Positions 11,201 to 22,665 of a stretch of DNA of 64,000 nucleotides are shown here, in pieces. Numbering within the stretch: the first letter of the stretch is position 1; each line of letters starts with the position of its first letter. The DNA is from Pelodera strongyloides. Taxonomy: Eukaryota; Nematoda; Chromadorea; Rhabditida; Rhabditidae. The DNA lies in NCBI GenBank assembly GCA_036852015.1, contig JAANDG010000143.1, positions 186,001-250,000 on the forward strand. The letters run 5' to 3'. A model generated the notes under the pieces. That model worked only from the letters and a program-made list of their open reading frames with translations, searched no databases and had not been told where the DNA came from. The translations under genes were made by a program, and so were the position numbers.

Positions 11201-14200
11201 CAGGGAGCACAGGTATGAGATTTGAGCGGTGTAGCGGTTAGCGCTCGTGCATAGGACGCGAACGTCGCGGGTTTAATTCCCAAGTGCGGCTGGTTTACGC
11301 TCTCAATCAGTTTAATCGAGTTCGGATAAGTGTCATGTTTCATCCGGTTGTTTTCATTGGTGTATTACTGACGTGGATAGTTTTAAGTCAAACTTGATAT
11401 TGATGAGGCGTTGTTATGTGTTGTCTGTGACAGTGACACTGGGTTAGTCGTTCTGGGCTCGGGTCCTAATGAACAACTTATCTGGTGTGAAACATAAAAT
11501 AGCATTGAGCGGTCCCGTGACAATTTTCTGGAGTTTGAAGTCTGGTACTCTCGAGTTTGAGCTTCGCGCACACTCCGTCACTAACTATCGTACCTAGCAC
11601 GTCTCGTTTTCATTGGGGTGCACACAGAAGTTGGCTGAACCTAGTGTCGTATATATTTATTGTTTACTAGTTTCTTGGATGTTTTGTTGTTTGTCCGTTT
11701 CTAAAACCCTCTCCTTTAGACACCTAGTAGTCCTCCCATTCAACAGACGTTTGTAACTTCGCCACAACCGCAGATGCTGCAGTCGCAGCATAACAATCAA
11801 CAGTATGCCACACAAATGGACACGAGTACTTCGACGTTGAGGTCTTCGAAGGTACGTAATCCGGATTCCGGATTACGTACCTTCGAAGACCTCAACGTCT
11901 CCGGATCAAATCATAATCAAATCCATATAAATCTTGTTCACAGCTTCTTTAACAATAAGATTGTTCTTATGAAATAGTAGCATTGAACTATTTTATGTCT
12001 AGCTCTTCAGTTATACCAAGCCCGGGCAAAGTTTGAGGGTATTTTACGGATTCGATCTATATCTGTCTAACTCCTAATTTCGAACTTCTCTTCTTTAATT
12101 TCAACCTTTCAGGAAAACGGACGTTCGTCGAGCCGAGCGAGCACAGCGCTCGAAGGCGGGACCCTGGATAGACAGAATCCGTACGGTACTCCGCAGGACC
12201 AGAGGGTCGGAAACACTTCGATGCATGCGGGCGAGCAGATTGTCAAGGTCTCACTGCAGAGGGGACCTAAGGGAATAGGACTATCGATAGTGGCCGCACA
12301 GGTATGGTATTAATTATTATTAATTATTCTTAATTATTATTATTATTATTAGTATTATTAGTATTATTAGTATTATTAGTATTAGTATAGTATTATTATT
12401 ATTAACTCTTTTATTTCTTTTGGTTTTTAACAACATAACCCTTATTTTGACGTGTTTAATTAAAACCGGTTTTTTTTCTTGAAAGCACCCTACATGGCCT
12501 ATAGGGATAGGACTGTCTACTATAGTGCTGTCTAAATATTCCCGGCATACACTGGGGGAAACTCCGCAGGTGCGCGGCGCGCCTATGGCGCAAAAATGTT
12601 GCGTGGCGATGGCGCGAAGTTTCACGTTGTAAGAACACTTGTTTTTTAGGGAGTTGGCGACACCAACGTGGGCATATACGTGAAGAAAGTTGTGGAAGGC
12701 GGAGTGGCAGCGCAGGTATTCTATGTTTTATTTATTTTTTATGATTAATTTTTTCCGATGTGTCCTGTCAGGATGAACATTACTGTTGGGTGCAGTATGT
12801 CGTATTTGTTGTTTTCGTATATAGTAGTCCGTGTAGTGTAGGTACGGTATCTTTAGCTTTTATTTGTCGCATTTTTGATGCTTTATGGGAAACATTCGAG
12901 AAGGTATTTGATATATTTCAATATATATATACTATAATAATAATATATATCTATATCTATCTATTATCTATATTTAGATTCCTAAGGATAGAGCGCATCT
13001 TTCGAGCCTAAGCCTAAGCCTTCGTAAAAAAAGTAATGTTTTGATGATGACGTTTGACAACGTATGACAACATTTGACACCGAGGAAACGTATGACAACG
13101 AGGACAACGTATGATGACAATGACAAAGTAACGTTTTGATGTACAGCTTTGTTTTCAGGACGGTCGCTTGGATGCTGGTGACCAACTTCTCACAGTGAAC
13201 GGTGTCTCACTTCAGGGAATCACGCAGGAGCAGTATGTTTCAGTTATTTATAATTTATATATAATCCCTCGGGTGACTAGGAATGTTCGCAGACACTGTT
13301 TTGTCCATAGAACTTCACTTATGATTGAGAGTAACTCCTGTAAACCTAATGTTTTTATTTGGTGCTTTTATTTTAATCAGATTTACATTTTCACGTTTCA
13401 TAGTTATTCATTGTGGTATTGCCTCGACAAAAGTTGTGCGACATTTTATGTTCGCAACAAATGTATGTTATATTCTTGCCGCATTGTGACGATTGGTGTA
13501 TTGCTTGCGTATTCTGCGGTAATGTGAGAAGAGAATAATTATTACTCTTTCTTTCCAAAAAAACTGTTCGTAGGTATGTAGGCATAAGATAGGGAAACGC
13601 TCGCAGGCTAGAGACATTCAAGAATTATTGCTACTTATATGTTCTTGCTACTTAAGTCATGGTCTTAAAGCGAAATGCTAGCTTCTTTGGAAAATTTGCA
13701 TATGATAAGCATATCCTATGTATCCTATGCTAACTTTGTACGATTGCCGTGGACCCGTGGACGACTGTACAAAATTAGCATAGGATACATAGGATTTGCT
13801 TATCATATGCAAATTTTCCAAAGAGGCTAGCATTTCGCTTTAACATTTTCTGCTTTTTAGAGCAGCGCATCAAATGGCAAACTCCGGGCAGCTGCTAACT
13901 TTTGAAGTGAGAAAAGGAGCCGCTTTGAATAATGGACTTGCTGTGTGGCTGTGCAAGGACACGCCGACGGTTGGTGTTTAGTTCTTTATCAAAGCGATAT
14001 GGCACGTGATTTTGCTGAATGTCTGAATAATCTAGTGTGTGCAATGCAAATTGTTTTTCATTCTGTGCCAGATATGTAGAGTATAAGGGCACAAAATTGC
14101 GTGTACTATATATGAGAATGCAGTTCCCCATCTTTTGAGGGTATTTCATCCGTGCCCTCTGTTTAGAGCGCAACGAGTCAGGGCCCAAATCCATTTGGCC

Positions 14201-17200
14201 CGGGTGCAGGCCCGGCCGGACCTAGGCCCACAGGCCTGTTCCCTTCGCAGTCTCACTCGTCACAGCAATCTCTGGTGCATGCGCATAATACGGTAACTGG
14301 ACAAGCGAGACCTGAGCACCATGGATACACGCAACGTGGACAGGCTCAAGGTTTGTGATGTTCTATCGTTATGGCTGTGTATAGTTGTAGTTTATATTGC
14401 GCTTCATATAAAACTGCGAAAAGGTAAATTAAATGGAAAAGAGAGAAACACACGCAGACGGAGCACATTCAAGAGGCTCAGTTTCTCACCCGGTGCTTAG
14501 AATTATAGTTTGTAGCTGGGTTGGATTTCTCCGACTAGAAGTGAGAGACTATGCTGACGGCTTTGTTTATGACCTGGTGTTTATGACCTGGTGACCGTTT
14601 GTCTCGCAATTATCATTTCATTTAATCTAGTAATTTACTTGTCATCATACTATTAAGTTTCAGGCCCGCAACATCAACATCAGCAACAACAACAACAACA
14701 GTTACCCCCGCAACCACTGCCGCGTCATCAGAGAAGTGCTTCCGCGTCGGATTTGTACCATAATGATGTGAGTTTCGCGGAATACCACAGAAAATTGGAA
14801 ACCCGGCCATGTGGCCATGGCCCCGATCATTTCCAAAAATCCACATGGCCCCGATTGTTTCCCAGATAACCCCGATGTGGCCCCGATCAAGGCCATGTTT
14901 TTTGAGGGACTTGATCGGGGCCATATCGGTGTTTTTTGGTTTCCCATATCATAGAGAGAAAAGCACTGATAGAAAACCGGATCATGTATTGAACACAGTG
15001 TGAAACATGGGAGTTTTGAATGCAAATGCGATGAGTCTAATTTGGGAATTGCTTCGGGTTTGGAGTAAAAGTGAACTTTGTTTTGGAAAGCCTATAGGGA
15101 AAAAAGCACTGATGTATCGACAGATCATATTTTGAGCACAGTTGGAAACGTGGCGGGGGGGGGGGGGGGTTGTCTACGGTTACACGGAATCGCTTCAGAT
15201 TTTGCCTTGAGCCTAATTTGCATGCACTGATTGTTAGTGGGTGAAAAATTGTCAACAAGGGATCGAACCTCTTACATCTCGTGTGGGAGCGGGAACTGGA
15301 CCTCAGTTTACTTTAATTTAATTTTGGCTTTCTTTCCAGCCGAATGCCTCATTCTCGCAGCGGTCGATTTGCTCGACTTCCGGGTTTCCGTCGGGCCGGC
15401 AACTTCCCTCGTACTACAAGTCAAGTACACACCGACCGACGGTTATCCAACCGGGCAGGCCCCAACAGAGTCCGTCGTCGATTCGCAGGGGAGCACATAG
15501 CCCGAATCCGTTGTACAGGTAGGAGTATCGTAGCTTGTTCGAATACTGAACCATGCCTTGTTTTTAATTGGTGGCTTTGTTCTGGTGGAAGTGTGGAAGT
15601 GTTACCGTAATTTATTATAACACTGACCAAGCCCTCTTTTTTCTGACTAAGCGGAGTTTTCTTTGGCTTTGGCATAGAGAATTGTGATTGTGGTTTTTAC
15701 CTGCGAACTACCAATGGTTCCCTGGACGTACCAAAATATACTATGGCACATAAGTAGGCAAAGAGCATAAAATATGCAAATTAGTGGTGGTACCATCCTC
15801 GGAGTTACCGTACCAGAAAAGTTTGCTCCGTGTTTTATATTCTTTCCTTTTTCTTTTAGACCCCCATCTATGAACTCGATGGCCTCACTTCAGTGCCCGC
15901 CCTCTTCATCCGCCGCGGTGTCACAGTCCTATCATGAAGCGGTGGAACGGCCACAGCACTTGCCTCCTAATGTGAGTTTGTATTTTGTGATTTGTACTTT
16001 GTAGTCTGTAGTCTTGAGCGTGAATGTTTCGTTTATTGCAAATGAGTTATCAAAAAGTATTGGTCCTTATATGTATTGATCCGAGTGTGAATTTGGTTAT
16101 TAGTGTTATTGATCGTATCGATCGTTTTGATGATTTGATGCTAGAGGTTACCCTTTTGCACAAAAAAAAACATATTCTTTCTAAATTAAATTACAAAAAT
16201 GTAAAACTTTTTGGACCGGTTTAGATTTAGAGTTTTGTTTTCTTGGATATTTCTGATTTGCTGGGTTTTTCAGGGAGCCGTGCGCCGTGTTGAGCCACAA
16301 CAGCATCAACAACAGCAGCAGTATCAGAGCGGCGCGCCAGCTGGACAAAATGTGTATAGAGCGGTGAGTAGTGTATAATATCGCCTCAGGTAGTTCTGAA
16401 CTAAAGTGTACGGGGAGTGAATACGTAAATGATGCAATTGAAACATGTTGATTGTGCGATTGTAATGAGCGAATTCTAATATTTTACCCCCATCTTTTAT
16501 GGTTTTTTTTTGCAGTGGTTTTAATTGTTCCCTTCAGCAGTTTATAGTCTGAATTATACTGATAATTTTACCTCAACGAATTAAAGCGAACTACCGGCCG
16601 GTTTTTGAATCACATCGAGTAAATCAGCATTCTTATGCAGCATAGGCAAATGACAATAAATTAGAATAAAAACGAGCTAGATTCGAGCAAATTAGCATAA
16701 ATATGTAAGAATTCAGTTGACTACGATGTGTTTCAAAAACCGGCTGGTAGTTCGCTTTATGGTTTATTAGTGTTTATGCGAATTTCTCCCCATTTTCTCA
16801 CCAACTTGCGAACTAACTCTTAGTTTGTTTGGTTTGCATGATCCAGTGTGGTCAGTTCCCTGCTTTAAAGTGGTATTACACTAATTTTGAAGCGTATGTT
16901 GGAGAACTGCCTTCGCATGTAATATATGCAAATTTTGTTCCACTCATTGCCGCAAATATCCGGAGGAGCACAGAAATTTGCATACAATACATGAAAATGC
17001 AGTTGTCCATCGTTTTAAGTCTCGGTCTCTTCAACAGCATGTGTGATTCCCCTATCTCTCCTTTCTTTTCAGTCTTCGTCTCTTCAACTCCAAGGAAGTC
17101 CTCCAGTCTCTCAGTCGTCTCCAAGGCAGCAACCCCGGCAAACAGCTGATCAATATGCAAATCAACGGAATCCAGCTGATCAATATGCAAATCAACGACA

Positions 17201-20200
17201 AACAGCTGATCAGTATGCAAATCAACGACAAACAACTGATCAATATGCAAATCAACGGAATCCAGCTGATCAATATGCTAATTTGCCCTTGGCCAGTCCA
17301 GAACCCCGGAGCGCAACTAATACCTCGGTTAGCTACGACCACCATCAGCACTATCAACCTTCGACTACTTTTGGAGTCCAGCAGAATGGTATCAGTAGAA
17401 ACAATGAGGTGTACGGTAGCATTCGACAGTACCAGAATCAGGAGCAGGCGGTACAGTATCAGGATCGGCAGCAAACTTTGATGCAGGATTTGAAGCAACA
17501 GCAGCATTTGCAGCGACAGCAACAAACGACTTTGATACAGGTGCCTGATTCTTATTATAACCTTGTTCTTTTCGTCTCTTGAATTGATTCCCTGTTTTAC
17601 CCTTGGTGTGTGAGTGTACTACCCAATACCCATACTAATACTAATTAGAATAATGTGTTCGGAATGAAGAGTGTGGCTAGTTGAACGCTGCCAGGGTATT
17701 TACTAGTGTGACGCTTTAGTGGTTTTCGTTCTAAACATGTAGCTGAAGGCTCCACTCCAAGCCTCGTGAATGAACTTTGTGGCCTTGTGTGTTTCTCTCT
17801 CTCTCTCTTTATCTCTCTCTCTCTCGCTCTCTCTCTCTTTATCTCTCTCTTTCTCTCTCTCTCTCTCTTTATCTCTTTCTTTCTCTCTCTCTCTCTCTTC
17901 TGATAGTTTGTTCGTTTGTTGTAAGAAGTCGTTGCTATTACCAGAGCAGGATCAGGTTAGGTAGTATCATAGTATCATTAAGAACCTTGACTTGTTCCCA
18001 TTTATGAAACTGCATATCTTTCAGGAGCCGGCCGTTGTGCGGCCCGTGCAATCCCCGGTCATCGTACCGATCCAGGCCACCCACGGAGCAGTACAAACCA
18101 CGTTTGGGGTCCGGGGAGCTGTGCCCACACCCTTATCACATGTTATACAACAGGTAATTATGTTTTTTAGTTCAATGAGCACGTGATATGTGTACAAAAG
18201 GTAGTTCAACGAGTTAAAATTTCACGTATATAGTGTGGCTCATGAAAGATATGCATTTTCATAACTGGCAAAAGTCAAGGTTCTTAATGACACTAACCTG
18301 ATCCTGGTCCGGTAATAACAGCGATTTCTTACAAAAAAACTATCAGAAGAGAGAGAGAGATGGAGAGGGAGAGGGAGAGCAAGAGACTAATAAGGCTCGG
18401 AATTTTGGAAGCCAAAAACTACTATGTAGTCGTCATTCGTGAATCCTTTGAACGAAAAAATGTAGAACCTCGTCGTCCTAGGCCATTTTCAGGTTTCGGT
18501 ACAATCCTCAGAAAGCATTTAATATTGTTTAGAAAAATGATAAGCATTTTTCCTGTTTCCAGGGTGAAAGTGCTCGCCCGTTGCGTCCGATCCGTGCTTC
18601 TGCGCATCCACAAGCTGCGATGAATCAACAAAATGCTTTTTTGGTAGGTTTTTATTTTACGCTTTTATTTTATGTACCATACTTGAATATTTTTTACTCG
18701 GCACGGCAGATTTTCCTTTTAGTTTGTTCGTATAGCCGCGTTCGAGTTGGGAAAAAGTTGGTGGAATTCCGGAATTCCACCGTTCGAGTTGAACGCGGAA
18801 ACGTGCGAGGACAAGCAAAAATACCGTAGTGGAATCGTTGTGGGATTATATTTTTGACAACTGCAAGAGCCAAAAATGACGCTTGACCCCAACGGTTGGG
18901 GCTAAATAACGGAAAAAACATTCGGTGTCCCATCTCGAACGGTGGAATTCCGGAATTCCACTTTTTCCCAACTTATTTTTGCTTACAATGAGGTGGAATG
19001 TCAATGTTGCAAATGGCTTAATTGCCTTCGTTGGTTTGTTAGAAGTCACCTCTCCGAATGTGTTGTGCCGGAAGTCCTACAGTTTAAAGCGAAATACCGG
19101 CCGGTTTTGAAACACATCGAGTTGACCAGAATTCTGATGCTGCTTATGCAAATAAATTAGAATAAAAAATCGAGCTAAATCCCAGCAAATTAGCATAAAC
19201 ACACAACCGGCCGGTATTTCGCTTTAAATGCTTTTGTATGATGGCAAGATTTCTTGCAGAACCTCCCCGACTTGGTGGCCGAGCTGGATCGTTTGGACTC
19301 GAAAGGGATCAACATGACTGAGCAAGAGACCGAGAGGTATAGGAAACTGCTACAGATAACTAGGTGAGCCAGAGAAGTATCGAGTAGTTGTGTTGTGATT
19401 ATAATAGTCGTGTTTGACCGTGTTCATGACGTGACACGTCGTTGATGATCTTGACACAACTAGACACAGGCCACAATGCATAGAGAAAGTGGGTTCTTTG
19501 GCCTTTGCTATTGATCTGTGTGTTCTTTGATTGCCAAGCTGAATATCGGAATATGTGCGTTCGTTGAATCTGAGTGTTCTTTGATTGAATCTAAATGGCG
19601 ATTTATATTTTCAAATTTGCAGGGATAATGAACCCCGGAGGACAGGATCCCGCCAGGAAACGCTGATCGATGACGTGGCCACGCCCACCGTGGAAACGCA
19701 CAGTCCCGGACGGTTGGTGTCTTGGTGTAGATCATTTTGATTTTGGAATGTAGATCTTTTATGTTTTTGTACACTTTACACTGTTGTGGGTACTGTGCCA
19801 TAGTATTATGACATCATCCCTTTAATCAGAATCAGAGTTTTCTTCGGAATTAAGTTGAATCTCAGACTACTCGTTGCAATGTTTAAAAAAAAACGCTGAA
19901 AGGGAGTGAAAGGCATATATACGGCAAATCTGTGCCTACTACCTAATAGCGGGTTTTCTACAATAGATAATATGTACGATGTTCATGTTCAGAGAGAACC
20001 GCTATCCGCAGTACGAGGACCGTCTCCCGGCGGCTGCTGGCCGAGTCCAGTTCACGGAAAGCACAGATATTGAGGATGTGGTTGACCTCGATTCACCGGC
20101 GGTAAGTATTCTTTAACTTTTTTTGCTCGTTTTTTTTACATGGCCTTAGTTTGTAGTAGTTTCATGACAAACGGGAAAGAGTAACGCAGCGTATCTTCTT

Positions 20201-21074
20201 ATTATATAAAAGAGTAACTGTAGTGTGAGTTAGCACTCACATTATGGAAGTAGAATTCGAATAAATTGTTCCGCTTTGGATATAAAAGAGTGCCGCGTCT
20301 GAACTTAGAATACGTAAAAGAACGATGTATGTTTTCATTCGTAAAGGTTTTCATCTACGCTACAGACGTTTCATATGTATGGAAAGTTGGAAAGACGCCT
20401 CATGCGGCGTAGCCGGCTGGTTTCTTATATTTGTTATTTGCATTCACATTATTTGTATTGTATCATTTTGTGTGCAGGTGGTCGGTACCCAAGAAGTTTA
20501 CCGTGATCCACGACAACGGAGGCTGCAGAATTTTGAGGCGCAACAACATCAGCCACAGGTACTGTATTATTTATATATTTGAATCATTTGCTGTGCCATT
20601 ACTGTAATTAGAGTAATTTACTCTAGATGTCAATGTACAAATTTTTCAGACTTTACTAGCGTTTGTTAAAGCGAAATGTCGGCCGGTTTTTGTTTTTGCG
20701 TACACCTACTTTCTTGTGCAGCGTATGCAAATGAGTAAAAATTAGAATAAAAACTAGACCCCAATTAGACCCCCACTTTGCATAAATGCATAGGAATGCA
20801 AGTACTTGAGATGCGTTTCAAAAACCGCCCAATACAAAATGTGTGTAAAGAGAAAAAACGGGACATATTGTGGTGCCATTGTACGGGTAGAAATGATCAG
20901 GTTAGACCCATAATCGCAGAGTTAATGAGGTATTTAATTTAGACGGACGGTGCGCGGCTACAATTCCGCGACAAGATGCGCCTGTTCGCCTCGCGATTAG
21001 GCGAGGATACGCCGCAGGGGCGCAGGCAGGAAAGTTCCGCGCAGAGACAGATTCACGCCGATGCGGCCCAGTAG
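5245..21074 (+). CDS. afd-1: afadin/canoe homologue (DIL + PDZ scaffold)
   Basis: Actin-binding scaffold of adherens junctions. Exons (all phases agree; about 1216 aa from ATG 5267): 5245-5425, 6022-6174, 6443-6551, 6829-6948, 7313-7458, 8055-8177, 9054-9131, 10017-10133, 10645-10723, 11079-11212, 11720-11851, 12113-12301, 12650-12715, 13159-13232, 13861-13969, 14167-14350, 14664-14767, 15340-15518, 15860-15971, 16274-16363, 17073-17540, 18025-18153, 18563-18643, 19260-19363, 19623-19712, 19993-20101, 20478-20558, 20943-21074. Residues about 54-406 form a DIL domain (RLNAALTIQLSSQLFHALNA; HAWAERMGLELAAECHLDRI). Residues about 494-585 form a PDZ (KGIGLSIVAAQ; DAGDQLLTVNG). The tail is rich in Gln and Pro and ends with VYRDPRQRR and FRDKMRLFASRL, as in afadins. 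No RA or FHA domain is visible, so 5' exons may be missing; the frame is open upstream of ATG 5267 to the acceptor at 5244. Confidence 0.9.
6601..6670 (+). pseudogene. tRNA-like sequence in afd-1 intron 3
   Basis: A-box-like TAGTTCAACCGGGAGAGC is followed about 35 nt later by B-box-like GGGTTCGAGTTTGC. The acceptor stem does not pair well. Probably a decayed tRNA or tRNA-derived element. Confidence 0.4.
7652..7930. repeat. TTTCCGAG/CTCGGAAA motif array in afd-1 intron 5
   Basis: More than a dozen copies of CTCGGAAA or its complement TTTCCGAG at irregular spacing on both strands, so the region can fold in many ways. The flanking intron sequence lacks the motif. It looks like a degenerated inverted-repeat transposon or a locally amplified motif. 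Confidence 0.6.
7953..8020 (-). pseudogene. tRNA-like sequence in afd-1 intron 5
   Basis: On the minus strand GTCGGGATTCGAGTCCC is a good B box and T arm. The upstream part, GAGTGTCTACTGTAGCG, is a poor A box without the usual GG of the D loop. Read as a decayed tRNA-like element 35 nt before exon 6. Confidence 0.35.
8421..8591. mobile_element. family B fold-back MITE, copy 3
   Basis: Complete element with both TTAAAGCGAAAT ends. The arms are near-perfect and meet at 8496-8510 (GCGCGATTGCCGTGG). It sits in afd-1 intron 6. Confidence 0.88.
8877..9037. mobile_element. family A fold-back MITE, copy 2
   Basis: Ends TTAAAGCGAAAT and ATCTCGCTTTAA; inside is GAAACGCATCGTGGACAAC. A short direct repeat (GCGAAATTAGCGAAAT) marks the left end. 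It stops 16 nt before afd-1 exon 7, so it must supply or replace much of that 3' splice region. Confidence 0.8.
9485..9900. repeat. cluster of GCATGCATGC palindromes
   Basis: GCATGCATGC or close variants occur at about 9487, 9512, 9534, 9559 and 9582, and again near 9801-9897. One pair forms a perfect hairpin: GCATGCATGCAGTCA, then TGG, then TGACTGCATGCATGC. The cluster lies in afd-1 intron 7 and no coding frame explains it. Confidence 0.7.
10407..10582. mobile_element. family A fold-back MITE, copy 3
   Basis: TTAAAGCGAAATACCGGCC at the left and CCGGCCGGTATTTCGCTTTA at the right. The right end stops 62 nt before afd-1 exon 9. Confidence 0.85.
11221..11292 (+). pseudogene. tRNA-like sequence in afd-1 intron 10
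   Basis: TAGCGGTTAGCGC resembles a tRNA A box, and GCGGGTTTAATTCCC a T arm with B box, at normal tRNA spacing. Acceptor-stem pairing is poor and no clean anticodon loop can be drawn. Confidence 0.4.
11834..11898. repeat. perfect 32-bp palindrome across the afd-1 exon 11 splice donor
   Basis: Bases 11834-11865 and 11867-11898 are exact reverse complements separated by a single T. The left arm is the last 18 coding bases of exon 11 plus the donor GTACGT and eight intron bases. In RNA the donor would be buried in a very stable hairpin. Confidence 0.95.
12307..12420. repeat. ATT/ATTAGT-type microsatellite
   Basis: Irregular repeats of TTATTA and TTAGTA in afd-1 intron 12. No coding content. Confidence 0.8.
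12543..12632 (+). repeat. GC-rich dispersed repeat, family J, copy 1
   Basis: Shares ACACTGGGG, GCGCGGCG, CTATGGCGCAAAAATGTTGC and GGCGCGAAGTTTCACGTTG with copies near 22200-22660 and 25590-25800. The base composition differs strongly from the surrounding AT-rich intron 12 of afd-1. Confidence 0.65.
13040..13132 (+). repeat. ACGTATGACAAC short tandem repeat
   Basis: About six imperfect copies of ACGTATGACAAC or ACATTTGACAC in afd-1 intron 13, just before exon 14. Confidence 0.65.
13665..13843. mobile_element. family B fold-back MITE, copy 4
   Basis: Complete copy with TTAAAGCGAAATGCTAGC ends and near-perfect arms. The centre carries a small duplication (GTGGACCCGTGGAC). It ends 17 nt before afd-1 exon 15. 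Confidence 0.88.
14794..15175. repeat. GGCCCCGATC inverted/direct repeats with duplicated flank
   Basis: In afd-1 intron 17, TGGCCCCGATC occurs several times on the plus strand, and TTGATCGGGGCCA follows as the inverse. After this, a block of about 60 bases (AAAAGCACTGAT ... GAAACATGG, about 14956-15010) recurs in diverged form at about 15098-15155. The second copy runs into an uninterrupted G tract (about 15154-15169). Probably a broken fold-back element. Confidence 0.55.
16581..16760. mobile_element. family A fold-back MITE, copy 4
   Basis: TTAAAGCGAACTACCGGCCGG at the left and CGGCTGGTAGTTCGCTTTA at the right. Both ends share the variant ACTACC for the usual AATACC, so the two arms changed together. 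Confidence 0.8.
17146..17287 (+). repeat. 30-bp coding minisatellite in afd-1 exon 21
   Basis: Five tandem units of about 30 nt encode ADQYANQRNP-like decapeptides (ADQYANQR followed by NP or QT). Third-base differences between units are few, so the expansion looks recent. Confidence 0.9.
17795..17901 (+). repeat. (CT)n microsatellite
   Basis: Nearly pure CT with a few TTTA interruptions, in afd-1 intron 21. It produces Ser-Leu open frames that are not genes. Confidence 0.95.
18735..18972. mobile_element. family E fold-back element, copy 1
   Basis: Left end GCCGCGTTCGAGTTGGG, then GGTGGAATTCCGGAATTCCACC. The right end carries the inverse GGTGGAATTCCGGAATTCCAC and TTTTTCCCAACT. A second, more complete copy is at 27461-27723. 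Confidence 0.8.
19084..19227. mobile_element. family A fold-back MITE, copy 5
   Basis: TTAAAGCGAAATACCGGCCGG left end and its inverse at the right; the second half of the right arm is shortened. It ends 32 nt before afd-1 exon 24. Confidence 0.82.
20666..20836. mobile_element. family A fold-back MITE, copy 6 (right end lost)
   Basis: Left end TTAAAGCGAAATGTCGGCCGG. The right arm has GATGCGTTTCAAAAACCGCC but then diverges, lacking TATTTCGCTTTAA. In afd-1 intron 27. Confidence 0.7.
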
Positions 21075-22154
21075 CGGGCAGGTACGGTATTTTTGTATTT
21101 GACACGCCCACTCCACCATTTCGAGTTATGTTTTTGTCGTACTTCGTACTACTGTAGCTGTTACAGTTTACACTTACCGATCCCATTACTTTAATCCATA
21201 TTAACTAGGCAAACTTTTATATGTAATTTTTGAATATTGAATTTTTGGAAGCATTACTAACTAACCATTGCTATTATTGACAAGATAACTATTATTGTAG
21301 TGTTTCAGGTTTCCGATTTTTTTCAAATGTGCTTTGTTGTTCTTGCCTTGCATTTGGTATACATATCTACATGTGAATATTAAGCTTCGGCTTAGGCTTA
21401 GGCTTCGGGGCCTAAGCCCTGCATTTGGTATACATATCTACTTGTGAATATTCTTGTATTTTATGTTTGGTTTCACTTTTTTTTTGTCATGCATTTTTGA
21501 TTTGCTTTTGAGTTTGACCGCCTCCCCGCTTGCAATACATATATGCTTTGAATTTGAATATTGTTACTTTAAAGGGGGTTTTTTAAAGTTTTACTCGCAT
21601 TGCATCACCTTCCCTTTAAAATTGCTTTTACTTTGTCTGTAAATTTTGGCATGCTACTTGTTTGTACCTTATTTCCGCTCAAATTTTGCGTTTTCTGTCC
21701 TATGCAACTTTTGGTTTTGGAGCTAAGATCCTGATGAATATTTCTTTGTGGATTTTGGTGCGATTGTAATTTCTTTTACCTAATTTGAATAATTGGGCGT
21801 AATTAGCAAGACAATTAATCCTGAACATTGAGCTGAGAATTGACTGAGACTGAGTTATTTGAGTACGCACCAAGATCCTGTTTCGATCTATGAGAATATT
21901 TTTAAGGATTTGTTTCTTTTTTTTTTTTACTTTCTGTTTCTATTTGCAGCTTGCCCTCTACTTAATTGGTGATAGTGCCTTTTATACTGTACTGCTCATC
22001 TATTTGATTAACCTCTAGGAAAGCGGGGTTACTGTAATTGTAGTAATTAATGGAGTAACATACTGTATTATACCGTATTTATCATCCATATCTGTGCTTT
22101 TATGACTTACTGTACCTGCTGATGCTCATTTCAATTTCATTGCTTTTGTGAATT

Positions 22155-22160
22155 AATAAA
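22155..22160 (+). terminator. candidate poly(A) signal of afd-1
   Basis: AATAAA about 1.08 kb after the afd-1 stop. It is followed by T-rich sequence. A signal this far implies a long 3' UTR; an unrecognised variant signal closer to the stop is possible. Confidence 0.35.
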
Positions 22161-22199
22161 AGATTTTATTACATTTTGGGCGTTTTGTATAGTTTTGTG

Positions 22200-22665
22200 G
22201 TTTTTTCCTGAGGTGCGCGGCGCAAGCGCGAAGTCACGGTAGTTTAGCTCCGGTGTAAGTGGGGGGTTTGGGATTCGAATTCGTTAGCATATGCAAATTG
22301 AAGCAAATTTGCATAAAGGGATAAACTGGCATTCGACTTTATTCGGCAAATAGTTCACAAAGCTGTACAAAATTGTGGGTTTGTTTCTGGTTTGGTGTAA
22401 TATGTAGTCTAGGAATCGTAAGCCTAGGGCCTAGGCTGAGAGCTTATGTCGTTTGCGAATTTGTGTCGGTCAATATTTATAACAAAATAGAAGTTCTGAG
22501 TTCTGACAGACACACTGGGGAAACTTCGCGGCTGCGCGGCGCCCCTATGGCGCAAAAATGTTGCGCGGCGGTCACACGGCGGTATCGCGGCGCAAATAGT
22601 CACAATCCCGAAAACGGATCCGCGGCTGGTGCGCCCCAGGTGCGCCGTGGGGCCGCCAGATGTTA
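22200..22665 (+). repeat. GC-rich dispersed repeat, family J, copy 2
   Basis: Two GC-rich parts: 22205-22245 (GTGCGCGGCGCAAGCGCGAAG) and 22507-22660 (CACTGGGGAAACTTCGCGG, GGCGCAAAAATGTTGCGCGG). Both match copy 1 at 12543 and copy 3 at 25590 over such words. No coding signal. Confidence 0.6.
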
